Of a stretch of DNA of 64,000 nt, positions 35,464 through 44,857 are shown in pieces. Numbering within the stretch: the first letter of the stretch is position 1; each line of letters opens with the position of its first letter. This DNA comes from Bradyrhizobium retamae (GTDB taxonomy: Bacteria; Pseudomonadota; Alphaproteobacteria; Rhizobiales; Xanthobacteraceae): contig NZ_LLYA01000225.1 in the NCBI RefSeq assembly GCF_001440415.1, positions 124,001 through 188,000 of the forward strand. Direction: 5' to 3'. The notes beneath the pieces are model-generated. The model was not told where the DNA came from, searched no databases, and saw only the letters and a program-made list of their open reading frames with translations. The translations under genes and the position numbers were made by a program.

Positions 35464-37326
35464 TCACTCCATCCGCTGCCAGGCCGCTTGCAGCATCGCC
35501 AGCGCGTTGCCGCCGGCAAAGATGAAATCGGCGACACCGGCCGAGCGGAGCGCGGCCTCCTGTTCGCCGGGCCGCCCTGCGAGATAGATATGTCTGGCGC
35601 CGGCCGCTTGAAGGGCCTTTGCCGCGGGCGCCGCGTGTTCCGCATAGACCTTGTCGGACGAGCACAGGCAGGCGGTCATGGTCCCTGATGCCTTGAACGC
35701 GATGGCAAGGGCCGCGGGATCCGTAAAACCTTCCGTGTCGATCGCCTCGATGCCGCCGGTCTCGAAGAAGCTCTTAGCGAACGTGGCGCGCGTGGTGAAA
35801 TTGGCTGGTTTGCCGAGGTTGGCGAGAAAGATTTTCGGCCGGGCACCCGATGCCTTGAGCTTTTCGTCCGATTTGTCCCGCAGCGCCTCGAACGGCGCGG
35901 CCAGCCGTATCGGCGGAAGGGAATCGAATTTGATCTTGGCCTCGCCATAGGGCGGCAGCACGATCGGCTTGGCATCGAGCACCGTGATATCGTTCTCGTG
36001 CAGGTTCGGGAATTCGCTGGCGCCGGTCAGCACGTCCCTGCGCTTGGCAATATTGGCGTCGCGCGCGGCCCGCGTCGTCGCCACCTTGCGCTGGATCAGG
36101 TTCTGCTCGAGCGCGGCGAACATGCCGCCGGCCTTCTCGATCTCCTGGAACAGCGACCATGCAGCTTCGCAGAGTTGCCGCGTCAGCGTTTCGATGCCAC
36201 CGGAGCCGGCTGCCGGATCGCTCACCTTGGCGAGATTGGACTCTTCCAAAAGCACCAGTTGCGTATTGCGCGCCACGCGTCGTGCGAAAGGATCGGGCAA
36301 TCCCAGCGCCAGCGTGTGCGGCAATACGGTGATGGCGTTGGCGCCGCCGAGGCCGGCGGAGAAGGTCGCCATCGTCGCGCGCAGCATGTTCACATAAGGG
36401 TCGCGCTGCGTCAGCATGCGCCAGGCGGTATCGGCGGCGATGAACAGCGGTTTGGGCGTCAGGCCACAGGCCTGCTCGATCCGCGCCCACAACAGCCGCA
36501 GCGCGCGGAATTTTGCCAGCGTCAGGAACTGATCGGTATCGGCGGCAAGCCGTGCATAGACTATGCTTTGTGCATCTTCGAGCGCAATTCCCGCTTGGTC
36601 GATCGCGCGCAGGTAAGCGACGCCGGAGGCGAGCACGAATGCCAGTTCCTGCGCTTCCGATCCGCCGGCATCGTGGATCACCCGTCCGTCGGCCGCTGCG
36701 AACGGACCCTTAAAGCCCATGGCGGTGAGGCCCTGGATCGCGCTGGTAACCGCGGGCACGATTTCGTCCCAACTATAGGGACTGGAGCCCGACACCGCAC
36801 AGGATCCCAGCGGGTCGAGACCGAAACGGATATCGCAGGCCGCGGGATCAAGTCCTTTGCGTTTGATGTATTCGGCGACGTGAATGGCCGCCACGCGCGA
36901 CTGCGGGCCGATCTGCAGCTCGATACCGATGCCGGCGTCGAGATAAATGCCGTCGAGAACCGCTTCGACGGCTTCGGCCGAAGGATCCAATCCAAACCCG
37001 TGGGCGCCATTGGCGCCAGCGAACACCAGTGTCAGCCCGGTGGCGCCATTTTCGAGATCGTGCAGCGCCTGCGCGTTGGCCGCTTTGGCGTCGGGATGAT
37101 CGATCCGCTGCATGATCTGCCAGGGCGCCGCGGCGGCACGACCGGCGACCGGCGTGGCGTCCTTCGCGCGGCGATAAATCGGATCGATTTTCAATCCGTC
37201 GGACGTCCTGCTGACCAGTTTCTCGAACGGCGCGCCTTTCAGCACCCCGTCGACCAGCTTGCGCCAGTCCTCGTAGGTCGCCGCCGGAAACTCCGCGGCC
37301 AATGTCAGCTCATCGTTATCGGTCAT
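35464..37326 (-). CDS. mutA: Methylmalonyl-CoA mutase, small subunit
   Basis: 620 residues from the ATG at 37326; an upstream in-frame stretch is rejected. MutA-type subunits have the mutase barrel but no B12 ligand. Seen: AAEFPAATYEDWRKLVDGVLKGAPFEKLVSRTSDGLKIDPIYRR (N-terminus), GLGGANAITVLPHTLALGLPDPFARRVARNTQLVLLEESNLAKVSDPAAGSGGIETLTRQL (pairs with the large subunit region), and a C-terminal Rossmann-like part without the DxHxxG motif (IFLANLGKPANFTTRATFAKSFFE), so it cannot bind cobalamin. It starts 92 bases after folK on the same strand. Confidence 0.93.
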   Translation of the reverse strand: MTDNDELTLAAEFPAATYEDWRKLVDGVLKGAPFEKLVSRTSDGLKIDPIYRRAKDATPVAGRAAAAPWQIMQRIDHPDAKAANAQALHDLENGATGLTLVFAGANGAHGFGLDPSAEAVEAVLDGIYLDAGIGIELQIGPQSRVAAIHVAEYIKRKGLDPAACDIRFGLDPLGSCAVSGSSPYSWDEIVPAVTSAIQGLTAMGFKGPFAAADGRVIHDAGGSEAQELAFVLASGVAYLRAIDQAGIALEDAQSIVYARLAADTDQFLTLAKFRALRLLWARIEQACGLTPKPLFIAADTAWRMLTQRDPYVNMLRATMATFSAGLGGANAITVLPHTLALGLPDPFARRVARNTQLVLLEESNLAKVSDPAAGSGGIETLTRQLCEAAWSLFQEIEKAGGMFAALEQNLIQRKVATTRAARDANIAKRRDVLTGASEFPNLHENDITVLDAKPIVLPPYGEAKIKFDSLPPIRLAAPFEALRDKSDEKLKASGARPKIFLANLGKPANFTTRATFAKSFFETGGIEAIDTEGFTDPAALAIAFKASGTMTACLCSSDKVYAEHAAPAAKALQAAGARHIYLAGRPGEQEAALRSAGVADFIFAGGNALAMLQAAWQRME

Positions 37327-37418
37327 CCGGCCCATTATTCCCTGGTCGTCTCTTGATTTGGCCGGAAATTGCCACGGGGCGGCCGCCAAGCCAAACGGTG
37401 TTTTGGGTCGTTTCGGGG

Positions 37419-37910
37419 TCAATCGAGGTCGGGTAACCGCTCAATTCCCTCGGTCGACAATTGTGCCAGCGCATCCCGCACGCGGCGTCCCGCAATGACA
37501 CGGTCGGGAACGATCTCGGCTAGCGGCACCAGCACAAAGGCGCGCTCGAAAGCCCGCGGGTGCGGCAGCGTCAGTTCCGGCCTGTCGAGGCTGACGTCAT
37601 CATAGGCGATCAGGTCGAGGTCGAGGGTGCGCGGACCCCAGCGTGTCTCATGGGCGCGGTCGCGGCCGAACTTTTTCTCGATCTTGTGCAGCGTGAACAA
37701 CAGCGCATGCGGATCGAGGCTGGTTTCGATCTCGATGCAGGCGTTGATGAAGGGCGCCTGGTGTTCCTCGCCCCAGGGTGGGGTGATGTAGTCAGAGGAA
37801 CGCGCGAGCAGCGCAGCCTGAGTCATGCCGCAAATATTGGAGATGGCCTTTTTGAACGTCGCGCGGACATCGCCGACATTGCCGCCGAGCGCGATCAGCA
37901 CATCGGCCAT
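37419..37910 (-). CDS. folK: 6-hydroxymethyl-7,8-dihydropterin pyrophosphokinase
   Basis: 163 residues from the ATG at 37910, 1 base after the folB stop. FolK transfers pyrophosphate from ATP to hydroxymethyl-dihydropterin in folate synthesis. Seen: VLIALGGNVGD (N-terminal signature), PFINACIEIETSLDPHALLFTLHKIEKKFGRDR, and RWGPRTLDLDLIAYDD, the PPPK signature with its metal-binding DLD. Length is normal. It is the third gene of a folP-folB-folK operon. Confidence 0.96.
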   Translation of the reverse strand: MADVLIALGGNVGDVRATFKKAISNICGMTQAALLARSSDYITPPWGEEHQAPFINACIEIETSLDPHALLFTLHKIEKKFGRDRAHETRWGPRTLDLDLIAYDDVSLDRPELTLPHPRAFERAFVLVPLAEIVPDRVIAGRRVRDALAQLSTEGIERLPDLD

Positions 37911-37911
37911 G

Positions 37912-38283
37912 TCAGGGCGATTGCCGTTTGCGCATGAGTACCACGCCGACATCCTCGAAGATCTCGGCGATCGGCGCATGCGGCTTGTGGACCGTGACCT
38001 TGACCGAATGGACGCGTGGGAACGCCGCGAAGATCGCGTCGGAAACGGCGCCGGCCGCACGCTCCAAAAGCTTGTAGTTGGTGTTCGTGAACGCGGCGGT
38101 CGCGGTCTCGACCACGCTGGCATAAGACACTGTGTCGGACAGACGATCAGAGTGCGAGGATTCTGACAGGTCGACGGAGAGTTCGAGATCGATCACGAAC
38201 CGTTGCCCGACTTTGGTCTCGTGCTCCATCACGCCGTGGCGGGCATGGATGACGACGCCAGTGATGAAAATCGTATCGCTCAT
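37912..38283 (-). CDS. folB: Dihydroneopterin aldolase
   Basis: 123 residues. FolB converts dihydroneopterin to hydroxymethyl-dihydropterin and glycolaldehyde. Seen: IFITGVVIHARHGVMEHETKVGQRFVIDLEL (family start with the catalytic Glu region), VSYASVVETATAAF, LLERAAGAVSDAIFAAFP and VKVTVHKPHAPI with the conserved Lys. The start ATG overlaps the folP stop by 4 bases, so translation is coupled. Confidence 0.96.
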   Translation of the reverse strand: MSDTIFITGVVIHARHGVMEHETKVGQRFVIDLELSVDLSESSHSDRLSDTVSYASVVETATAAFTNTNYKLLERAAGAVSDAIFAAFPRVHSVKVTVHKPHAPIAEIFEDVGVVLMRKRQSP

Positions 38284-39137
38284 TGCCGTTCCCTGATTGC
38301 CGCAGCCACGCGCAGCGCCTGTACGGTTTCGGCGACGTCATGTGCCCGGATGATCCGCGCCCCGTTTTGGGCCGCCAGCAGATGGGCTGCAATCGAGCCG
38401 CCGAGGCGCTGATGCGGTTCCGACGGCGTCACCGTGCTGATGAAACGCTTGCGCGAGGCGCCGACTAATATTGGAAGGCCGAGCGACTGCAACTCGCCGA
38501 GCCGCGCCAGCGCGGTCATACTTTGCTCGGGCGTCTTGCCGAAGCCGATGCCAGGATCGAGCACGACTTTGTCGGATGAAATTCCGGCTTTTGCTGCGAT
38601 GTCGAGCGAACGCGCAAAGAAAGCGGCGATATCTTGCATGATGTCGATCGCAGGATCGGCGCGCTCGCGGTTATGCATGACGATGACGGGCGCACCACGC
38701 TCCGCGACCAGTCCGGACATGCCGGAATCGCGCTGCAGTCCCCAGACATCGTTGGCGATGGCGGCGCCCTGACCGAGCGCCCAGGCAACGACGGCCGATT
38801 TCATGCTGTCGATCGACACGGGAACGCCGAGCGCGACGATATCGGACAGTACCGGCTGCAGGCGCTTCAATTCCTCTTCCGCCGAGATCGGTTCCGATCC
38901 GTAGGGCCGGGTGGATTCCGCGCCGATGTCGATGATGTCGGCGCCCTCGGCGATCATCCGCCGGGCTTGGGCCAGCGCCCGCTCCGGGGTGGCGAATTGA
39001 CCGCCGTCCGAGAATGAATCCGGCGTCAAATTCAGCACACCCATCACCGCCGGATAGGGCCTGGACAGCAGCGCAGGCAGCACCGATTGACCGGCCGGAC
39101 CGGACGCGGCAGGAGGTTTGGGCTTGGCTGCCATCAT
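38280..39137 (-). CDS. folP: Dihydropteroate synthase
   Basis: 285 residues from the ATG at 39137; an upstream start at 39188 would add 17 residues with no support. FolP joins hydroxymethyl-dihydropterin pyrophosphate and p-aminobenzoate and is the sulfonamide target. Seen: VMGVLNLTPDSFSDGG (pterin loop 1), IIDIGAESTRPYGSEPIS, VPVSIDSMKSAV, AIANDVWGL, VIVMHNR, VVLDPGIGFGKTPEQS, VGASRKRFI and RAHDVAETVQALRV. Complete family layout. It is first in the folP-folB-folK operon; mutA follows 92 bases later and may be read through. Confidence 0.96.
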   Translation of the reverse strand: MMAAKPKPPAASGPAGQSVLPALLSRPYPAVMGVLNLTPDSFSDGGQFATPERALAQARRMIAEGADIIDIGAESTRPYGSEPISAEEELKRLQPVLSDIVALGVPVSIDSMKSAVVAWALGQGAAIANDVWGLQRDSGMSGLVAERGAPVIVMHNRERADPAIDIMQDIAAFFARSLDIAAKAGISSDKVVLDPGIGFGKTPEQSMTALARLGELQSLGLPILVGASRKRFISTVTPSEPHQRLGGSIAAHLLAAQNGARIIRAHDVAETVQALRVAAAIRERQ

Positions 39138-39222
39138 GCGGTCGCTTTGCGCGGTCCGCGCCGTCGAGTCAAGGCGTGAGGCCGTCACCGCGGGACCGGC
39201 CTGGCGCTTCAGTCGCTGATCT

Positions 39223-39630
39223 TCAATAGCTGATTTTGGGCGGCAGCTTGCGCGCCTGCTCGATCAGTTGCTCGACCGATCGTTCGGAGGGCAAAACCCG
39301 GACGAGTTTGCACTTCGTGTTCACGTCTTTCATGTTCTGGGCGAGTCGCGCCGGATTGCGATGGGCGAGTTCGCGTACCGTGGTGACGCCCGCGGCCCGC
39401 ATCAGGCCCACCTTGGCCTTGCCCATACCGGGAATGCGCATGTAGTCGGAAAAATTGGCCCATTCCAGCAGTTGCTGCTCGCTGATGCCGGTCTTCGCTG
39501 CGAGCGACTTGCGCCCTTTCACGGTGCGAGCGGCTTCCAGCAGCGCATCGGTCGTGCGAATGCCCAACGATTTCAGTTTCGAGGCAGAGTAGGCGGTCAA
39601 GCCGTCGATCTCGGAAAGGGGATAAGTCAT
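39223..39630 (-). CDS. DUF4332 helix-hairpin-helix protein
   Basis: 135 residues. Two HhH-like motifs, MTYPLSEIDGLTAYSASKLKSLGIRTTDALLEAA and YMRIPGMGKAKVGLMRAAGVTTVRELAHRNP, match the DUF4332 layout. Such repeats usually bind DNA without sequence preference. No signal or membrane segment. It stands alone between folP and the DUF2267-like gene. Confidence 0.8.
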   Translation of the reverse strand: MTYPLSEIDGLTAYSASKLKSLGIRTTDALLEAARTVKGRKSLAAKTGISEQQLLEWANFSDYMRIPGMGKAKVGLMRAAGVTTVRELAHRNPARLAQNMKDVNTKCKLVRVLPSERSVEQLIEQARKLPPKISY

Positions 39631-39681
39631 GATACCAGATGAAAAAAGAATGTGCCCGGGCCGAATGTGCTCACCAGATGA

Positions 39682-40047
39682 CTACGCGAACTGGCTGAGG
39701 CTTGGTGTCCCTGAAATGATTTCGCCCATTTGATCCGCTCCGATTTTGTCGCGACCGAACCTGAAAAGTTCACGCGCCACGCTTTGAATTTCACTCATGC
39801 CCAGACCGAGCGCCATCAGCCTGGTGCCAACTGCCATCAAGCCTCCGCCCATGAGCTTCGCGAAGCTGCCATTGCTGCTGGAAGCCGCAATCGCAGCTTC
39901 GGCGCCCGGAATTTGGTCGATCAGAGCCTGAACCTTGTCGGAGGGGCCCTCGTTGCGGAGAAAACCCAGAACGATGCCGATGGTTTTTTCAGCGACAGCG
40001 CAATCGATACCGGCCTTGGAGGCCAGTCGCCCTACCAGTTCGTCCAT
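39682..40047 (-). CDS. Small DUF2267-like/VcgC-like protein
   Basis: 121 residues. Helical N-terminus (MDELVGRLASKAGIDCAVAEKTIGIVLGFLRNEG), a Gly/Met-rich centre (SFAKLMGGGLMAVGTRLMALGLGMSEIQSVARELFRFGRD) and a short end (IISGTPSLSQFA). The pattern resembles DUF2267 or DUF2780-type proteins found beside stress and surface genes. No transmembrane span is certain. Function unknown. Confidence 0.55.
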   Translation of the reverse strand: MDELVGRLASKAGIDCAVAEKTIGIVLGFLRNEGPSDKVQALIDQIPGAEAAIAASSSNGSFAKLMGGGLMAVGTRLMALGLGMSEIQSVARELFRFGRDKIGADQMGEIISGTPSLSQFA

Positions 40048-40373
40048 ATTTGCCCCGTCCCCAAGCCGGCTTTACCGGGTCGTCTATGCAAATTTGATCT
40101 TGAGCGCCTGCGATCTGAAATACAAGCGATCCGCAGGTGCGAAGGCTTAGATCGAGTCGCGAGTGTTGCAGCAATGCAAGAGTGAATGCCGGTTTCACGC
40201 TGACTTGCTGCGCTGCGCTCTCGATTTTTCCGCCGAAGGTTGGAAAAAGGTATGAGAAGCATGAACGAAGAGGCGGGCGAATGCTCACGTATGTACCGCC
40301 GACGGTTTCAATCGGCGGGTAGGATGCGGTATGATCGCTAACCAAATCCCCCGGCGCGCGAAGAGGCGATGCG
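40048..40373. other. Intergenic region with one hairpin
   Basis: 326 bases between divergent genes. The only structure seen is CCGCCGA (40296-40302) with TCGGCGG (40312-40318), 56 bases before the start of the HerA-like gene. No ORF with coding character and no clear promoter boxes. Confidence 0.5.
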
Positions 40374-41996
40374 ATGATGACTTCCGATCACAAGACGGCC
40401 GACACCGACGACAAGATCTTCATCGGAAAAGGCGAACAGACGGCTTGGCTGACGCTGGCGCTTGCCAATCGGCATGGCCTCGTCACCGGAGCGACCGGCA
40501 CCGGCAAGACCGTGTCGCTGCAGGTGATGGCGGAGGGCTTTGCCCGCGCCGGTGTTCCCGTGTTCGCGGCCGATATCAAGGGCGATCTGTCCGGAATTTC
40601 CGAGATCGGCGAGGCCAAGGACTTTATCCTCAAGCGCGCCGGCGAGATGGGTCTCAATTTCCAGCCCGACCAGTTCTCGACGGTGTTCTGGGACGTGTTC
40701 GGCGAGCAGGGCCATCCGGTTCGTGCCACGGTCACGGAAATGGGGCCGCTTTTGCTATCGCGAATGCTCGACCTGAACGACGTACAGGAAGGCGTGCTCA
40801 ATGTCGCATTCCGTGTGGCGGACGAAAACGGCCTGACGCTGATTGACATGAAGGATCTGCGATCGCTGCTGGATGCGATCGCGCCAGCCGGCGGCAGAAG
40901 AGGGCCGGATGCCGAGGAGGATGAACTCGCCGAAATCCGAAAGGCGGCGCAGAGCTTCGGCAATGTCAGCAAAGCAACGATCGGGACCATTCAGCGCCAG
41001 CTTCTGGTGCTGGAAAATCAGGGCGGCACTAAATTCTTCGGTGAGCCGGCGCTTTTGCTGAAAGACTTCATGAAGACCGACAGCGACGGCCGGGGAATGG
41101 TCAACATTCTGGTCGCCGACAAGCTGATGCAGAACCCGCGGCTCTACGCGACGTTTCTGCTGTGGATGCTGTCGGAGCTGTTCGAAGAGCTGCCGGAAGC
41201 CGGCGACCTGCCGAAGCCGAAACTGGTCTTCTTCTTCGATGAGGCGCATCTGTTGTTCAACGATGCGCCGAAGGCATTGCTCGACAAGATCGAGCAGGTG
41301 GTTCGGCTGATCCGCTCCAAGGGCGTCGGCGTCTATTTCGTCACGCAAAATCCGATCGACGTGCCGGACAAGGTGCTGGCCCAGTTAGGCAACCGCGTGC
41401 AGCACGCGTTGCGCGCCTTCACGCCGCGCGACCAGAAGGCGGTGAACGCGGCGGCGCAGACCTTCCGGCCGAACCCCAAGCTCGACACCGCTCGCGTCAT
41501 CATGGAACTCGGCAAGGGCGAGGCGCTGGTGTCGTTCCTTGAAGGCGGCGGCACGCCGACCATGGTCGAGCGCGTCATGATCCGGCCGCCGACGGCGCGG
41601 ATCGGGCCGATCACGCCGGAAGAGCGCAAGGCGATCATGGGCAGGAGCCCGGTCAAAGGCAAATACGACACCGCGGTCGACGCCGAATCCGCCTACGAGA
41701 TGCTGCAGAAGCGGGTGGCTACGACGGCTGCGCCTGCGGAAGGGCAGGATGGTGGCGCTGGCGGCGGCATTCTCGGCCAGATCGGCTCGATCGTCGGCAC
41801 GATCTTCGGCACCAGCGTCAGGCGCGGCAGGCTGACGACTGGTCAAGTCATCGCTCGAGACGTCACCCGTTCGGTCACCAACAGGGTCGTCGGTGGCATC
41901 GTCGCCGATCTCGGCAAGTCGGTCGGCGGATCGCTCGGCGGTTCAGTTGGTCGCGCGCTGGTGCGCGGCGCGCTCGGCGGCTTGCTGCGGCGATAG
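40374..41996 (+). CDS. HerA-like ATPase (DUF853/YjgR family)
   Basis: 540 residues. A FtsK/HerA-type motor ATPase. Seen: HGLVTGATGTGKTVSLQVMAEGFARAGVPVFAADIKGDLSGIS (Walker A at about residues 37-45), KLVFFFDEAHLLFNDAP (Walker B, about residue 285), GVGVYFVTQNPIDVPDKVLAQLGNRVQHALRAFTPRD (sensor and Arg finger region), and a C-terminal Gly-rich tail (GGSLGGSVGRALVRGALGGLLRR). YjgR members are cytosolic and of unknown role. The ATG at 40374 is followed by a second ATG; both are usable. Confidence 0.92.
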   Translation: MMTSDHKTADTDDKIFIGKGEQTAWLTLALANRHGLVTGATGTGKTVSLQVMAEGFARAGVPVFAADIKGDLSGISEIGEAKDFILKRAGEMGLNFQPDQFSTVFWDVFGEQGHPVRATVTEMGPLLLSRMLDLNDVQEGVLNVAFRVADENGLTLIDMKDLRSLLDAIAPAGGRRGPDAEEDELAEIRKAAQSFGNVSKATIGTIQRQLLVLENQGGTKFFGEPALLLKDFMKTDSDGRGMVNILVADKLMQNPRLYATFLLWMLSELFEELPEAGDLPKPKLVFFFDEAHLLFNDAPKALLDKIEQVVRLIRSKGVGVYFVTQNPIDVPDKVLAQLGNRVQHALRAFTPRDQKAVNAAAQTFRPNPKLDTARVIMELGKGEALVSFLEGGGTPTMVERVMIRPPTARIGPITPEERKAIMGRSPVKGKYDTAVDAESAYEMLQKRVATTAAPAEGQDGGAGGGILGQIGSIVGTIFGTSVRRGRLTTGQVIARDVTRSVTNRVVGGIVADLGKSVGGSLGGSVGRALVRGALGGLLRR

Positions 41997-42072
41997 GACT
42001 TTTTCGAGCGAAGTGGCAGTCGGTTCGCGTGAAGAGCTGCGACGTAATCTCCTCTGAATCCGGAACGAGCGT

Positions 42073-43395
42073 GTGCTGAGATATCCGTCGCTGCGAAGGC
42101 CGCTCGATCTGCTGTTTCTGCTATGTTGCATCGCGCTGACGGCCGACGTGCTGGTCCCGGAAATCTGGGGCAACGGCAAGACCAAGGACTATCCGCTCTG
42201 GTTCTGGGCGGGGCAGCAGGTGCTGCAGGGCAAGAATCTCTACCCTGACGACCCCGCCACCTATTTCGAATTCATCTATCCGCCGTTGTCGGCGGTGCTG
42301 CTGGCGATCCCGAGCTTTTTCGGCAAGATCCCGCTTTATCTCATCCTTTCGTTTCTCAACATCGTCGCATGGTGGATGACGGCGCAATTATCGCATGCGA
42401 TGGCGGGATCGGGGAAGAAGCCCGGGCCATGGCTGGAAGCGCTGCCGGGCTTCGTCACCGTCACCTTCGTGTTCGACATGTTCGACCTCGGCCAGCCCAA
42501 TCTCGTGCTGCTGGCGCTGATGCTCTACGGTTTCTGGCTGCTGCGCGATCACCGCGGCTGGATGGCTGGAAGCATGTTTGCGCTCGCTACCGCGATCAAG
42601 GTGTTTCCGGTCGCGGTATTGCCTTATCTGGTGTGGCGAAGACAGTGGGCGGCAGCCGCGAGCATGCTGGTTTTCATCGGCGTGTTTCTGTTCGTGCTGC
42701 CGGCGCCGTTTCGCGGCTTCCAGCACAATTTCACGGAGCTAAGGACCTGGTACCAGGGCATGGTGGGTTCGAGTTCGGAGAAGGGGTTCGGGCAGCGCGA
42801 CGCGCAGAACTGGTCGTGGGTCAACCAGTCGATCATCGCGGTGACGCACCGGCTGACGCGGCCGGTCAACTACAACCAGGACAATCCGGCCAAACCCGCG
42901 CGCACGATGAACATCATCGACGTCAACTTCGGGACGGCGAACTGGATCGTAGTGGCGATCTCGCTCGCGATCGGGGTCGGCTATCTTGCCATCATGCCGC
43001 CGGCCTCGCGCCGCACGGAACGGTCGGATGCCGAAGAGATCGGCATCCTGTTTTGCCTGATCACGGTCGCTTCGCCGCTGGCCCGGCAATACTACTTCCT
43101 GTGGCTGTTCTTTCCGATCACTGTTTTGGTCCACCGCGCCGCTTACGATCCGCGCCCGGCGGTCAAAACCGGGACATGGATATTACTTGCCATTGCGGGC
43201 GCCTTGCTGTGCCTGTCGCTGCCGCTGTTTCCAGTTGATCTGCAGGCCTATGGCAACAATCTCGCCGCCACCATCCTGCTCGTGGCGGGGCTGGTCTGGC
43301 ACATATTGCGTCCGCCTGCCGAAGACGTTGCCTTGCCTCAGGCCACGGGCAAGCTACAACTTGACGCTGATAACAAGGCTCACAGCCAGGGATAA
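42073..43395 (+). CDS. GT87/DUF2029 membrane glycosyltransferase
   Basis: 440 residues, about 10-11 membrane helices. DUF2029 (GT87) enzymes use polyprenyl-phosphate sugars to add mannose or related sugars outside the inner membrane. Seen: DYPLWFWAGQQVLQGKNLYPDDPATYFEFIYPPLSAVLL (the loop with acidic and Tyr residues after helix 1), DLGQPNLVLLALMLYGFWLL, and AIKVFPVAVLPYLVWRRQW, all characteristic. Start GTG. It is followed 6 bases later by an M20 peptidase gene on the same strand. Confidence 0.85.
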   Translation: MLRYPSLRRPLDLLFLLCCIALTADVLVPEIWGNGKTKDYPLWFWAGQQVLQGKNLYPDDPATYFEFIYPPLSAVLLAIPSFFGKIPLYLILSFLNIVAWWMTAQLSHAMAGSGKKPGPWLEALPGFVTVTFVFDMFDLGQPNLVLLALMLYGFWLLRDHRGWMAGSMFALATAIKVFPVAVLPYLVWRRQWAAAASMLVFIGVFLFVLPAPFRGFQHNFTELRTWYQGMVGSSSEKGFGQRDAQNWSWVNQSIIAVTHRLTRPVNYNQDNPAKPARTMNIIDVNFGTANWIVVAISLAIGVGYLAIMPPASRRTERSDAEEIGILFCLITVASPLARQYYFLWLFFPITVLVHRAAYDPRPAVKTGTWILLAIAGALLCLSLPLFPVDLQAYGNNLAATILLVAGLVWHILRPPAEDVALPQATGKLQLDADNKAHSQG

Positions 43396-43401
43396 CAAGC
43401 C

Positions 43402-44805
43402 ATGTCCAACGCCAAGATCCAGCCGGTCCTCGATCACATCGACGCCGATTTCGACAACAGTCTCGAGCGGCTGTTCGCGCTGTTGCGGATCAAGTCGATC
43501 TCGGCCGATCCGGCTTTTGCCGGCGATTGCAAGGCGGCCGCCGATCATCTGGCGAAGGATATCGCCACACTCGGCTTCAAGGCCGAGGTGAGGCCGACGG
43601 CGGGGCATCCCGCGATCGTCGCCAAGCTCAATGGCAGCAGCGACGGCCGGCCGCACGTTCTGTTCTACGGGCATTACGATGTGCAGCCGGTCGATCCGCT
43701 GAATCTGTGGCACCGGCCGCCGTTCGAGCCCGTTGTCACCGACCATGCCGACGGCCGCAAGATCATCGTCGCGCGCGGCGCGGAGGACGACAAGGGCCAG
43801 TTGATGACTTTCGTCGAGGCCTGCCGCGCCTGGAAGAAGGTCACAGGGTCGCTGCCGGTCGACGTCACCATCATTATCGAGGGTGAAGAGGAGATCGGAT
43901 CGAAGAACTTCGTGCCGTTCCTGGAAGCGAACAGGGCCGATCTGAAGGCCGACTTCGCGCTGGTCTGCGACACCGGCATGTGGGACCAGAACACGCCGGC
44001 GATCACGACTTCGCTGCGCGGGCTCGTCTATGACGAGGTCAAGATCAAGGCTGCCAATCGCGACCTGCATTCCGGCATTTTTGGCGGCGGCGCGCGCAAC
44101 CCGATCCGGGTGCTGACCAACATTCTCGGCGGCCTGCATGACGAGAACGGCCACATCACCATTCCCGGATTCTACGATGGCGTAAAAGACCTGCCGCCGG
44201 ATATCCTGGCGCAGTGGAAGAACCTGAACCTCACGCCGGAGTCGTTCCTGAAGCCGATCGGCCTTTCCATTCCGGCCGGTGAGAAGGATCGCCTGCTGAT
44301 CGAGCAGGTTTCCTCGCGCCCGACCTGTGACATCAACGGCATCATCGGCGGCTACACGGGGGAGGGTTCCAAGACCGTGATCCCGGCGGAAGCTTCCGCG
44401 AAAGTTTCGTTCCGGCTGGTGGAGGGACAAAATCCGGAGAAGATCCGAAAAGCCTTCCGCGACTATGTCCGGGCGCGCGTGCCTGCCGATTGCAAGGCCG
44501 AGTTCACCGACCATTCCAACGCGCCGGCGATTGCGCTCGACTGGAACATGAAACCGCTGGCGGCCGCTAAGCGCGCGCTGACGGACGAGTGGGGCAAGGA
44601 AGCGCTCCTGATCGGCTCCGGCGCCTCGATCCCGATCGTCGCGGATTTCAAGCGCACGCTCGGCCTCGACACCGTGCTGGTCGGCTTCGGCCTCGACGAC
44701 GACAACATCCATTCGCCGAACGAGAAGTACGACCTGAAGAGCTATCACAAGGGCATCCGCTCCTGGGCGCGGATCCTGGGCGCGTTCGCGGAGGGAGCAA
44801 AGTAG
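43402..44805 (+). CDS. M20 family metallo-dipeptidase
   Basis: 467 residues. Two-zinc exopeptidase of the M20 family. Zinc ligands and catalytic residues are visible: VLFYGHYDVQPVDP (His and the catalytic Asp), ARGAEDDKGQLM (bridging Asp), IIIEGEEEIGS (catalytic Glu-Glu), FALVCDTGM (Asp) and NIHSPNEKYDLKSYHKGI (last His). A dimerisation insert lies between about residues 190 and 330 (DLHSGIFGG). No signal peptide, so it acts in the cytosol on dipeptides. A REP palindrome begins 4 bases after its stop. Confidence 0.92.
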   Translation: MSNAKIQPVLDHIDADFDNSLERLFALLRIKSISADPAFAGDCKAAADHLAKDIATLGFKAEVRPTAGHPAIVAKLNGSSDGRPHVLFYGHYDVQPVDPLNLWHRPPFEPVVTDHADGRKIIVARGAEDDKGQLMTFVEACRAWKKVTGSLPVDVTIIIEGEEEIGSKNFVPFLEANRADLKADFALVCDTGMWDQNTPAITTSLRGLVYDEVKIKAANRDLHSGIFGGGARNPIRVLTNILGGLHDENGHITIPGFYDGVKDLPPDILAQWKNLNLTPESFLKPIGLSIPAGEKDRLLIEQVSSRPTCDINGIIGGYTGEGSKTVIPAEASAKVSFRLVEGQNPEKIRKAFRDYVRARVPADCKAEFTDHSNAPAIALDWNMKPLAAAKRALTDEWGKEALLIGSGASIPIVADFKRTLGLDTVLVGFGLDDDNIHSPNEKYDLKSYHKGIRSWARILGAFAEGAK

Positions 44806-44808
44806 CTT

Positions 44809-44840
44809 GTAGGATGGGTAGAGCGAAGCGAAACCCATCA
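44809..44840. repeat. REP palindrome, left of the RAYT gene
   Basis: 32 bases with an internal stem (GATGGGT with ACCCATC around AGAGCGAAGCGA). The reverse complement recurs at 45403-45434 with one mismatch. It starts right after the M20 peptidase stop. Confidence 0.85.
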
Positions 44841-44857
44841 CCTTACCGCATGGGCAA

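Noticed and set aside
35998..37356. Plus-strand frame of 452 codons over mutA
   Set aside because: Antisense to the mutase small subunit, no recognisable protein features.
43354..44841. Minus-strand frame of 495 codons over the M20 peptidase
   Set aside because: Antisense to a peptidase with all metal ligands in place; composition is Arg/Asp/Gln-rich.
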